Of a DNA stretch of 64,000 bases, positions 28,977 to 36,166 are shown piece after piece (the stretch's first letter is position 1; each line of letters opens with the position of its first letter). The stretch covers positions 1 through 64,000 of the forward strand of contig JALSGS010000053.1 of NCBI GenBank assembly GCA_026982695.1, read 5' to 3'. The translations under genes were made by a program, and so were the position numbers. Below the pieces are notes generated by a model, which was not told the origin of the DNA, did no database searches, and was given only the letters and a program-made list of their open reading frames with translations. The stretch is from Saprospiraceae bacterium. Lineage in GTDB: Bacteria; Bacteroidota; Bacteroidia; Chitinophagales; Saprospiraceae.

Positions 28977-29357
28977 TCAAACCAAATCGGATTCATCATA
29001 GGCTTTTTGTCTCAACTTCTCTTTCTGACGTCGGCGGGCCAGCTCGGCCAACAAGTCCTCTTCTTCCCGTTTCCCAGCTTCCAGGTGCTGCAATTCTCGG
29101 GCCAGCTCGCGCACTTGCCATTCAGAAGTGGGATAGGAAGTGCCCGGCCAACCAAATGTTTTGAAATAGTGCATCACTATACCCAGCCCCCATCCCAACA
29201 TGGGATAAACAACCCACCAGTGGTGTGGTGAAGTAATCCAATTGAGCCCAATGAGGAAGACCATTGTACTGATGTAGGTACTCAAATTTTTGTAGAAACG
29301 CTTTTTTTGCTGTACGCGACGGCGAGCCAATCGGTACAATTTCGCTCTTTCGTCCAT
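28977..29357 (-). CDS. 2TM-domain membrane protein
   Basis: 126 residues. Two close hydrophobic helices (about 28-42 and 48-62) joined by a short HHWW loop, followed by a Glu/Arg/Lys-rich C-terminal helix (LARELQHLEAGKREEEDLLAEL), probably coiled-coil. The pattern RLARRRVQQKKRFYKNLSTY before the first helix and GLGIVMHYFKTFG after the second is that of the 2TM domain found in many Bacteroidota, sometimes fused to LytTR sensors. Function unknown. Confidence 0.8.
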   Translation of the reverse strand: MDERAKLYRLARRRVQQKKRFYKNLSTYISTMVFLIGLNWITSPHHWWVVYPMLGWGLGIVMHYFKTFGWPGTSYPTSEWQVRELARELQHLEAGKREEEDLLAELARRRQKEKLRQKAYDESDLV

Positions 29358-29457
29358 ATATGTATCATACTTTACTTAAGGCCAGCTCAATAATAGCCTC
29401 ATCCCCAGCTACTGTAAATCCAAAATCGACCTATTGCACACAGTGCAAGACCAAAGT

Positions 29458-29817
29458 TCAAGCCCGACGTGGTGCCCACAACCGTTGCGCTTCATAACCT
29501 ACCCAAGCACCTATGCTTGCCACTATGCCACCCAATAACGCGGTGAGCCCTACCAGCTGTACTGGCGACAAGTCGCCGAACAAGGCACCTATTTTGCTAC
29601 TTAAAATATGCTCATTTTGCCAGTCGCGCAACAAAGCATACTCGCCCCAAAGCAAAAAGCCCGCTAAAAAGCCCACTAAAATCGGCGTCCTGGCACGACG
29701 CCAAGGAAACCAAGCCGCCACAATAGCTGCACTGCCCGCTAACGACCACCATGGGAAAAACCACTGGAATACTATAGCTAAAACCAACGTACTGATCAAT
29801 TGAAAAAGTACTTTCAT
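29458..29817 (-). CDS. small integral membrane protein of unknown function
   Basis: Start chosen at the ATG at 29817 (MKVLFQLISTLVLAIVFQWF), 119 residues; an upstream start would add ten residues. Four hydrophobic stretches: about 5-20, 21-37, 43-58 and 85-108. The protein ends APRRA. It resembles the generic Bacteroidota small membrane proteins without an assigned family. It lies 52 bases after the start-side neighbour (penicillin acylase gene) ends and may be co-transcribed with it. Confidence 0.6.
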   Translation of the reverse strand: MKVLFQLISTLVLAIVFQWFFPWWSLAGSAAIVAAWFPWRRARTPILVGFLAGFLLWGEYALLRDWQNEHILSSKIGALFGDLSPVQLVGLTALLGGIVASIGAWVGYEAQRLWAPRRA

Positions 29818-29869
29818 AATACTTAAACATTTTACTCGCCCTGCCAAAGCTCGGCCTAAAAAAGCGCAT

Positions 29870-32314
29870 TCAGTCCATGGCCTTGCCTTTCGGCAAAAAG
29901 AGCCAGGTAGTGGTCACATGTGAGGGGTCTTCATCGGGGCGCTTCCAAAAGCGCAGCCGATAGTATTTGCCTGCTACCCAATCATCCACCATGTGGTCGT
30001 ACCACTTGCTGCCCGGATTGCCCGAAGCACCACCTGGATAGATACCCCACGCTTGCACTGTATCGGCCAACTCGACGACCATGCGCCATGAGGGGCCATG
30101 ATGAGTCTGCATGGCGTTGAGTGCATGTCGAAAGCCTCCCACTTGGAGATGATGGCGCCCAAAAGCAGAGATCTGCCCCAGATGATTAATCTCGGTATCT
30201 TTCCATGCTGCCCAATCTGTCTGCGCTTCTTCCAACTGATTTTGGATTTCATCCAGCATTTGCTGAAAAGCAATAGTAGCCAAATCAAAAGCTGTTTCCT
30301 GCTCTGAGGTGCTTATTCGGTCGAAGAAACTGTGAGTAGGTGATTGCTCAGCCAGTGCGATGGTGCGCCATGTCTCGGGCCAAAGCACATCCATTTGATC
30401 TTGGTATTGTGCCACTTCATCCCAAGTGAGGTGATAGAAGCGATCCCACCATTCAGTGACCAGTATAGGAGCACGCAAATGGGCCTCAAAACGGTGATTC
30501 CAGTTGGCCACAGTATCGAGCCAGGGGCGTTGTGCAGGTGTACAGGTTTCGGCATCGATTAAGCGCAGCATCAACCATTTGACTTCTTCTCCAAAAATGG
30601 AATAGTTATCGGTCTGTAAAGCCATCATGTCAGCCACCGTGATGGAATCCATCTGGCTGAGCCGGCGCACCACATATCGGCCTCGGTAGTCGTCAAAATT
30701 GCCGTGATGGTAGTACGGGTAAGTAGTATCTGTAGAGTGTTGGTTGGCTGAAGCTACGAAACCTCGCGAAGGATTGACTACAGAAGGCAGATGCGCACGA
30801 GGTACAAAACCACGCCAACCATTGGCTGAGCGGTGACCTTCTTGCACAAAACGCCCTTGCTGGGGTGCTCGTAGCGGAAACTTGCCATTGACAGTCATGG
30901 CAATATCACCTGAGCGAGCAGCAAAAGCGAAGTTTTGAGCTGGATAGTCGTAGTGTGCCAGTGCCTTGCGGTAGTCAGCTAAGCTGCGCCCCTGATTCAG
31001 GCCCAAAAAGCTCAACAGCTGCGTAGGCTGCACGGGCAAATTGCTCAGCCAGTACATAGCCAGATCGGCATACCTGCCGTTGGCATCTTCGTACACTACT
31101 GGCCCCCAATGCGTATGCCGGACTGTATCATACACCACGCCCTGGCCTTTGACTGCGATAGCTTCTACCACCCATGCTACAGGCTTGAGCTGACCATCGA
31201 GGAAATACGAAGTTTTAGCACTATCGGCCCAATGGATGCGATACCAGTCGCGCACATCTTGCCCCACATTGGTAATGCCCCACGCAATGTGCTCGTTGAA
31301 TCCCGAAATCACACCCGGCAATGCCGGCAATGAAGCCCCATACACATTCATCTGTGGCGTGTGTATCTGTAGTTCATACCATATCGCAGGTAGGGTGAGG
31401 CGCAGGTGGGGGTCGTTGCACAAAATAGGGTAACCATTAGCAGTTTTTTGTGGAGCTACTGCCCAATTATTCGATCCAACGAAGGGAGGTGTTCCGGGTT
31501 CGTCACGCCACGGAAATACTTGCCCAATTGCTTGAGGGGCTTGCCACGAGGTATCTACAGGGGCAAAGGGCCAAGGCGTCCCACTGGGTATGACGGGTTT
31601 CTGCTTAGGATTCCATTCGGGATACAGCCACTGAAAAAGGCTATCGCCCCATACCGCGCGCATATTGGAAGCTCGTACATCGTCAGCCCCATAGTTCAAT
31701 GTCAGCGCCATAGATTGTACAAACAAAGCGGACTTTTCCACCGACCACAACTCAGGTGCATACCCCAACAGTTTGAACTCGAGCGGCCAATCGCGCGGTC
31801 GTAGGGAGGTAATCCAGTCGTTGACACCACGCACATAGGCCTCTATCAGTGCATACAATTCAGGCGCTCGTTTCCACGATTCCACTGCACGCGCTGCAGC
31901 TCTATGCAACCCTCGGCGGCGCTGGAGCTTGTCACGCGCTAAAGTACGAGGCCCCAGCACTTCGGAAAGCCTGCCTGCTGCATCGCGCATGCTCATGTCC
32001 ATTTGCCACAAGCGATCGCGAGCTGTAATATACCCTTGCAAGTACAAAGCATCCTCTAAGTTGTTGGCGAAGATGTGCGGCACGCGTCGCTCGTCGAACA
32101 CTACCCAAGCCGAATCTTTCAGCTGGGGCAAAGACTGCACTACGGCCAGCGGTGCAACCACCGGCTCGGCTTGCTGCCAAAACCCCGTGAATGGCGAAAA
32201 AAAAGGCCCTATCGCAGGCACAGGTTTACCATCTATCTGCCATGTTCTATTGCCCAAATAAACAAACAACGCAAGCACGGCCACTGCCCATATCAATCGC
32301 AACCAATACTTCAT
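29870..32314 (-). CDS. penicillin acylase-family (S45) N-terminal nucleophile hydrolase
   Basis: The ATG at 32314 (MKYWLRLIWAVAVLALFVYLG, a signal or anchor segment) gives 814 residues; a TTG nine codons upstream is less likely. The family layout is clear: an alpha chain, a spacer, and the autocatalytic Ser281 in FVGSNNWAVAP that becomes the N-terminus of the beta chain. GVISGFNEHIAWGITNVG and GYPILCNDPHLRLTLP are standard. These enzymes cleave amides such as acyl-homoserine lactones, beta-lactam side chains or other acylated compounds in the periplasm; which one cannot be said. One dispersed motif copy lies near its 3' end. Confidence 0.92.
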   Translation of the reverse strand: MKYWLRLIWAVAVLALFVYLGNRTWQIDGKPVPAIGPFFSPFTGFWQQAEPVVAPLAVVQSLPQLKDSAWVVFDERRVPHIFANNLEDALYLQGYITARDRLWQMDMSMRDAAGRLSEVLGPRTLARDKLQRRRGLHRAAARAVESWKRAPELYALIEAYVRGVNDWITSLRPRDWPLEFKLLGYAPELWSVEKSALFVQSMALTLNYGADDVRASNMRAVWGDSLFQWLYPEWNPKQKPVIPSGTPWPFAPVDTSWQAPQAIGQVFPWRDEPGTPPFVGSNNWAVAPQKTANGYPILCNDPHLRLTLPAIWYELQIHTPQMNVYGASLPALPGVISGFNEHIAWGITNVGQDVRDWYRIHWADSAKTSYFLDGQLKPVAWVVEAIAVKGQGVVYDTVRHTHWGPVVYEDANGRYADLAMYWLSNLPVQPTQLLSFLGLNQGRSLADYRKALAHYDYPAQNFAFAARSGDIAMTVNGKFPLRAPQQGRFVQEGHRSANGWRGFVPRAHLPSVVNPSRGFVASANQHSTDTTYPYYHHGNFDDYRGRYVVRRLSQMDSITVADMMALQTDNYSIFGEEVKWLMLRLIDAETCTPAQRPWLDTVANWNHRFEAHLRAPILVTEWWDRFYHLTWDEVAQYQDQMDVLWPETWRTIALAEQSPTHSFFDRISTSEQETAFDLATIAFQQMLDEIQNQLEEAQTDWAAWKDTEINHLGQISAFGRHHLQVGGFRHALNAMQTHHGPSWRMVVELADTVQAWGIYPGGASGNPGSKWYDHMVDDWVAGKYYRLRFWKRPDEDPSHVTTTWLFLPKGKAMD
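29885..29896 (+). repeat. dispersed motif copy near the 3' end of the penicillin acylase gene
   Basis: GCCTTTCGGCAA, continuing AAAG to give the 16-base form. Read on the minus strand it can fold as a GCC-GAAA-GGC tetraloop hairpin. Confidence 0.5.
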
Positions 32315-32453
32315 CTCGATGTACACTTTGGCTGTGGCCAAAATAAAAGCATTTTACTTTAGTGAGGAATGACATGCTACCATCATGGGATACTATTTAT
32401 GTGACAACCCCCCCGTTATTCACAGAAAATCACTGAAAATTAATAAAAAAGCT

Positions 32454-32484
32454 TTTGTCATTTTGCTAAAATGATTTATAATTG
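32454..32484 (+). promoter_or_regulatory. strong Bacteroidota-type promoter in an intergenic region
   Basis: TTTG (32454-32457), exactly 19 bases, TATAATTG (32477-32484). Only one base differs from TTTG-N19-TAnnTTTG. The expected start is near 32488-32492. Confidence 0.6.
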
Positions 32485-32489
32485 CCGAC

Positions 32490-32556
32490 GAAAAGTAGTT
32501 TTTGTGTTTATTTGTTTGGGTTAGAGGCCCTTGGTTGTATGACCAAGGGTTTTTTG
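32490..32556 (+). ncRNA. candidate small RNA of about 65-70 bases
   Basis: Defined by the promoter at 32454-32484 and the intrinsic terminator at 32528-32560. The inferred transcript has a U-rich, largely unpaired 5' part and the terminator hairpin as its only strong structure. It contains no ATG-started frame. No known RNA family was recognised. It would be divergent from the penicillin acylase gene. Confidence 0.45.
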
Positions 32557-32560
32557 TTTT
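32528..32560 (+). terminator. intrinsic terminator without an upstream protein gene
   Basis: CCCTTGGT, TGTATG loop, ACCAAGGG, then TTTTTTGTTTTT. Eight-base perfect stem with a strong T-run. Confidence 0.8.
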
Positions 32561-32580
32561 TATCTCATACGTCTACACCT

Positions 32581-32618
32581 AAAAAAGGCTCCTATCCCCC
32601 GATACTGAGATAGGAGCC
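32581..32618 (-). terminator. terminator of the DUF1573 gene
   Basis: Minus-strand GGCTCCTATC/GATAGGAGCC, a ten-base perfect stem with a 12-base loop, followed by six T (A-run at 32581-32586 on plus). It lies 35 bases after the stop. Confidence 0.8.
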
Positions 32619-32652
32619 GGAGCCCTTGGGCGCTTCAGATAGGGAAATTACA

Positions 32653-33108
32653 TCAGAAGCCACTTTTACTAGCGGGCACTCCCTCCTCTTGCGGTGCAGG
32701 AGCTACTACTTTGCCCTTAATCCGCAAGATATGCCTTCCTGTGGGCTCATTAGTCGTAATAGTTACCGTTTTGGTGAATGGCCCGATGCGATTCGTGTCG
32801 TAACGCACTTCGATTTCACCCTCTTCTCCTGGCATGATGGGTTCTTTGGGCCACTTGGGCACGGTACACCCACAGCTACCACGAGCATTTTTGATCACCA
32901 ATGGCTCCGTACCCGTATTTTTAAATTTGAACACGCGCAACGGATCACTTCCCTTCTCAATAGTACCGTAGTCGATTTCAGTTGTTTCAAATGACATGAC
33001 TGGGCCTTGAGCATCCTGGGGCTCCTGTACCGGTTGCGCTGCCTTCTGCCCCATAGCCATCGTGACAAACAGCATTGCCGAAGTGATAAATGCACCGATT
33101 TTTTTCAT
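32653..33108 (-). CDS. DUF1573 protein, exported
   Basis: Start placed at the ATG at 33108 (MKKIGAFITSAMLFVTMAMGQ, signal peptide), 151 residues. The mature part is one DUF1573 Ig-like fold: FETTEIDYGTIEKGSDPLRVFKFKNTGTEPL, then ARGSCGCTVPKWPKEPIMPGEEGEIEVRYDT. The Gly-x-Cys-Gly-Cys motif is conserved in this family. Such proteins are abundant in Bacteroidota envelopes, but the role is unknown. It has its own promoter (33147-33177) and terminator, so it is a single-gene unit. Confidence 0.88.
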   Translation of the reverse strand: MKKIGAFITSAMLFVTMAMGQKAAQPVQEPQDAQGPVMSFETTEIDYGTIEKGSDPLRVFKFKNTGTEPLVIKNARGSCGCTVPKWPKEPIMPGEEGEIEVRYDTNRIGPFTKTVTITTNEPTGRHILRIKGKVVAPAPQEEGVPASKSGF

Positions 33109-33520
33109 CGCCAACGTGATTTTGTTTTTTGGAAATTGTGCAGCAACAAATTTACCGCTTTTCAAACACCGCACAATTCCACAAGGCCATATATAGAGTT
33201 AATGAGTTGTTAATCGAGAAAGCCGCGTCATTTTAGGTCATTATGCTTGTTGCACTGACAGGAATCAACGCATAGAAAGACAAAATTTTGTAAATTGGCC
33301 ACAGTCGAAATTGACAAATTTTAAAATTTTATTTCATATCCATTGATTTTGCAGTTTTTTATTTTAAAACCCCACAAGCAAGTCCTAACAGATCACCCCA
33401 AAGCCCTACATTTATCTAATTTTTTTCGGACGCCGAAACACAGCTGTATTTTAAACAGTTGCTTTACACAGAGCCTTCAACCTACTACCAAATAAACCAG
33501 CCAAATTAACCATTATCGCT
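33109..33520. other. AT-rich divergent intergenic region
   Basis: 412 bases between the DUF1573 start and the E1 start. It has the DUF1573 promoter at its left end. The rest is AT-rich with poly-T and poly-A tracts; I found no convincing promoter boxes for the E1 gene. Confidence 0.5.
33147..33177 (-). promoter_or_regulatory. promoter of the DUF1573 gene
   Basis: Minus strand ATTG (33177-33174), 19 bases, TAAATTTG (33154-33147). Perfect -7 box and TTG core. It is about 40 bases upstream of the chosen start codon, which supports that start. Confidence 0.6.
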
Positions 33521-35944
33521 ATGTTGAAAGATGCGTTAACTACTCAATCATCCGACCTTTCAGAGCTTAACCAACCTTTGGATCATGAAGAAGTACTTAG
33601 GGACTATCGATTGGCTTGTCTGAGTCGAGAAATCAGCATCTTAGGGCGCCGCGAAGTGCTGACTGGCAAGGCAAAATTCGGCATCTTTGGCGATGGAAAA
33701 GAAGTTGCCCAAGTGGCATTGGCTCATTACTTGAAAAAAGGCGATTGGCGCTCGGGCTACTATCGCGATCAAACCCTCATCTTTGCTTTAGGCATCGGCA
33801 CACCTCACGACTTCTTTGCACAGCTCTATGCCGACCCACTACATGATCCTTTTTCTGGCGGCCGCCAGATGAACGCACACTTCATGACGCCCACCGTTGA
33901 TGAAAAGGGGCAATGGCGCGATCTGCGCGAGCAATTCAACAGCTCGGCTGATATCTCGCCCACAGCAGGACAAATGGCACGCGCTTTGGGTTTGGCACTG
34001 GCTTCAAAAAAGTTCAGAGAGCTGCCTCACCTCCAAAAACTAGGACCCTTTTCGCGCAATGGCGATGAGATCACACTATGTACTATTGGAGATGCCAGTA
34101 CTTCTGAGGGCATTTTCTGGGAAACGGTCAACGCTGCCGGTGTGATGCAAGTGCCTTTGGCCATTGTCGTTTGGGATGATGGCTACGGTATCTCAGTGCC
34201 TAAAAAGTACCAGACTACTAAGGGCAGCATTTCAGAAGTGTTGCGCGGCTTCGAGCCTGGGCCTACCGAGCAAGGTGTGCGCATCTATCGCGCCAAAGCA
34301 TGGGACTACGAGGGCCTACGCCGCACCTTTGCAGAAGGCCTGGCCCGCGTGCGCCAACTACACGAACCAGCAGTCTTTCACATTACGGAATGCACCCAGC
34401 CACAGGGGCATTCAACCTCCGGCTCACACGAACGGTACAAGTCCAAAGAGCGCCTGCAGTGGGAAGCCGAGTTCGATGGCATCAAACAAATGGGTGACTG
34501 GATGGTGGCGCTGGGCATTGCTATGCGCAAAGAAATCGATGCAATTCGAGCTGAAGCCAAAAAACAGGCCCGACAAATACGCGATGAAGCGTGGAAACGC
34601 TATCAGCAACCCATCCGACAAGCTTTTCAAGAGATGCTGGCCATATTCGAGCAGCTCAAGGCTGAGCTGCCCGAACTGGATGAGTTGATGAGTCGTTCCA
34701 TTCGCACACTCACTCAACACCCTGCATTGCTACTGGCCGACATCGTCAAGATAGCTCGCCAAGTGTGGTTTCGCACAGCAGGTTATCAAAGTCAAGCACG
34801 CATACGCCTCAAGGAATGGTTGGATCAAAGAGCCACTCAGGCAGCTGAGCACTATCACGCTCATTTCTTCGCCGACACACCTCACTCAGCACTGAATGTG
34901 CCCATTATTCCACCTACCTACTCGGAAGGCAGCCCCCTGAAAAATGGCTATGAAATTCTCAACATCTTCTTTCGAAAAGCCTTTGAAAAATATCCGCATC
35001 TGTTTGCCTTTGGCGAAGATGTAGGAAAAATTGGCGGGGTAAATCAAGCCTTTGCGGGGCTGCAAGCCAAGTTTGGCGAAAGCCGCATCTTCGACACGGG
35101 CATCCGTGAATGGACAATCATGGGGCAAGCTATTGGTATGGCCATGCGGGGGTTGCGCCCCATAGGCGAGATTCAATACCTCGACTATCTCATCTATGGC
35201 CTAGAGCCCCTGAGTGACGACCTGGCCACCTTGCGGTATCGCACCGACGGACAACAAAAAGCACCCGCCATCATCCGCACACGTGGCCACCGATTAGAAG
35301 GCATCTGGCATAGCGGCTCCCCCATGGGGATGCTCCTCAATGCCATCAGAGGCATTTATCTGTGCGTACCGCGCAATATGGTACAAGCTGCAGGTATGTA
35401 TCACACGCTCTTGCGCTCTGACGAACCAGGCATCATCGTCGAACGGCTCAATGCCTATCGCCTCAAAGAGCGCCTGCCCGACAACATCGGGGAGTACACC
35501 GTACCGATGGGCATGCCAGAAATCTTGCAAGAAGGGTCAGATGTCACACTTGTCACCTATGGCTCCTGTATTCCAGTAGCACAACAAGCTATGGAACAGC
35601 TGGCTCATTTTGGCATCTCAGTCGAGCTCATCGACGTGCAAACACTATTGCCCTTTGACTTGGAAGGCATCATCGTACACTCGTTGGCAAAGACCAATCG
35701 CGTAATCTTCCTCGACGAAGATGTGCCAGGAGGCGCCACTGCCTATATGATGCAGCAAGTGCTAGAAATACAAGGTGGCTATCGCTATTTGGACGCTGAA
35801 CCCGTCACCATCACTGCAGCTGCGCATAGACCCCCTTATGGCACCGACGGCGATTACTTCTCCAAGCCCAATGCAGAAGACGTCTTTGAAGCTATATATC
35901 GACTCATTCGCGAAGCTGAACCCCATCGGCTACCTGCACTCTAA
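33521..35944 (+). CDS. 2-oxoacid dehydrogenase E1 component, alpha and beta subunits fused
   Basis: 807 residues. The first part (about 20-330) is an E1 alpha domain with the thiamine-diphosphate stretch CTIGDASTSEGIFWETVNAAG and DDGYGIS. A helical, Ala/Glu/Lys-rich linker follows (about 330-460). The second part (about 480-807) is a transketolase-type beta domain: FAFGEDVGKIGGVNQAF, FDTGIREWTIMGQAIGMAMRG, and VTLVTYGSCIPVA. It decarboxylates a 2-oxoacid and hands the acyl group to a lipoyl E2. In Bacteroidota such fusions are usually annotated as branched-chain 2-oxoacid (or pyruvate) dehydrogenase; E2 and E3 are not in the window. The substrate stays open. It is a single gene ending in a hairpin. 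Confidence 0.9.
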   Translation: MLKDALTTQSSDLSELNQPLDHEEVLRDYRLACLSREISILGRREVLTGKAKFGIFGDGKEVAQVALAHYLKKGDWRSGYYRDQTLIFALGIGTPHDFFAQLYADPLHDPFSGGRQMNAHFMTPTVDEKGQWRDLREQFNSSADISPTAGQMARALGLALASKKFRELPHLQKLGPFSRNGDEITLCTIGDASTSEGIFWETVNAAGVMQVPLAIVVWDDGYGISVPKKYQTTKGSISEVLRGFEPGPTEQGVRIYRAKAWDYEGLRRTFAEGLARVRQLHEPAVFHITECTQPQGHSTSGSHERYKSKERLQWEAEFDGIKQMGDWMVALGIAMRKEIDAIRAEAKKQARQIRDEAWKRYQQPIRQAFQEMLAIFEQLKAELPELDELMSRSIRTLTQHPALLLADIVKIARQVWFRTAGYQSQARIRLKEWLDQRATQAAEHYHAHFFADTPHSALNVPIIPPTYSEGSPLKNGYEILNIFFRKAFEKYPHLFAFGEDVGKIGGVNQAFAGLQAKFGESRIFDTGIREWTIMGQAIGMAMRGLRPIGEIQYLDYLIYGLEPLSDDLATLRYRTDGQQKAPAIIRTRGHRLEGIWHSGSPMGMLLNAIRGIYLCVPRNMVQAAGMYHTLLRSDEPGIIVERLNAYRLKERLPDNIGEYTVPMGMPEILQEGSDVTLVTYGSCIPVAQQAMEQLAHFGISVELIDVQTLLPFDLEGIIVHSLAKTNRVIFLDEDVPGGATAYMMQQVLEIQGGYRYLDAEPVTITAAAHRPPYGTDGDYFSKPNAEDVFEAIYRLIREAEPHRLPAL

Positions 35945-35972
35945 TTCGGTAGTCAAAATTGAAATCGCCCTA

Positions 35973-36010
35973 AGAGGTGAGCTTTGAAGAGAGCTCATCT
36001 CTTTTGTTTT
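35973..36010 (+). terminator. terminator of the E1 gene
   Basis: AGAGGTGAGCT/AGCTCATCTCT, an 11-base stem with one G-T pair and eight-base loop, then TTTGTTTT. Confidence 0.7.
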
Positions 36011-36077
36011 ACAAAATAAAAAACTAATTATCAACTAATTAACCACACGGCATAATAAATATTCTAGTCTGAATAGC

Positions 36078-36106
36078 CTTGTAGCAAAAACCAAATATTA
36101 ATTTTG
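36078..36106 (+). promoter_or_regulatory. candidate promoter of the susCD-like operon
   Basis: CTTG (36078-36081), 17 bases, TAATTTTG (36099-36106). The expected start near 36113 leaves a leader of about 55 bases to the ATG at 36167, and argues against a start at 36104. Confidence 0.45.
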
Positions 36107-36166
36107 CCACACCTGTCAAACCCGAATATCGCATCAAACCTATTCGTTAAACCAAAATTTCGTAGC

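Larger units (their letters stand above)
32315..32652. other. 338-base gene-free region holding a small-RNA-like unit and a terminator
   Basis: No coding frame. It contains a plus-strand promoter (32454-32484), a plus-strand hairpin-plus-T terminator (32528-32560) and the minus-strand terminator of the DUF1573 gene (32581-32618). No plus-strand gene lies upstream, so the first terminator ends a transcript that starts inside this region. Confidence 0.7.
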
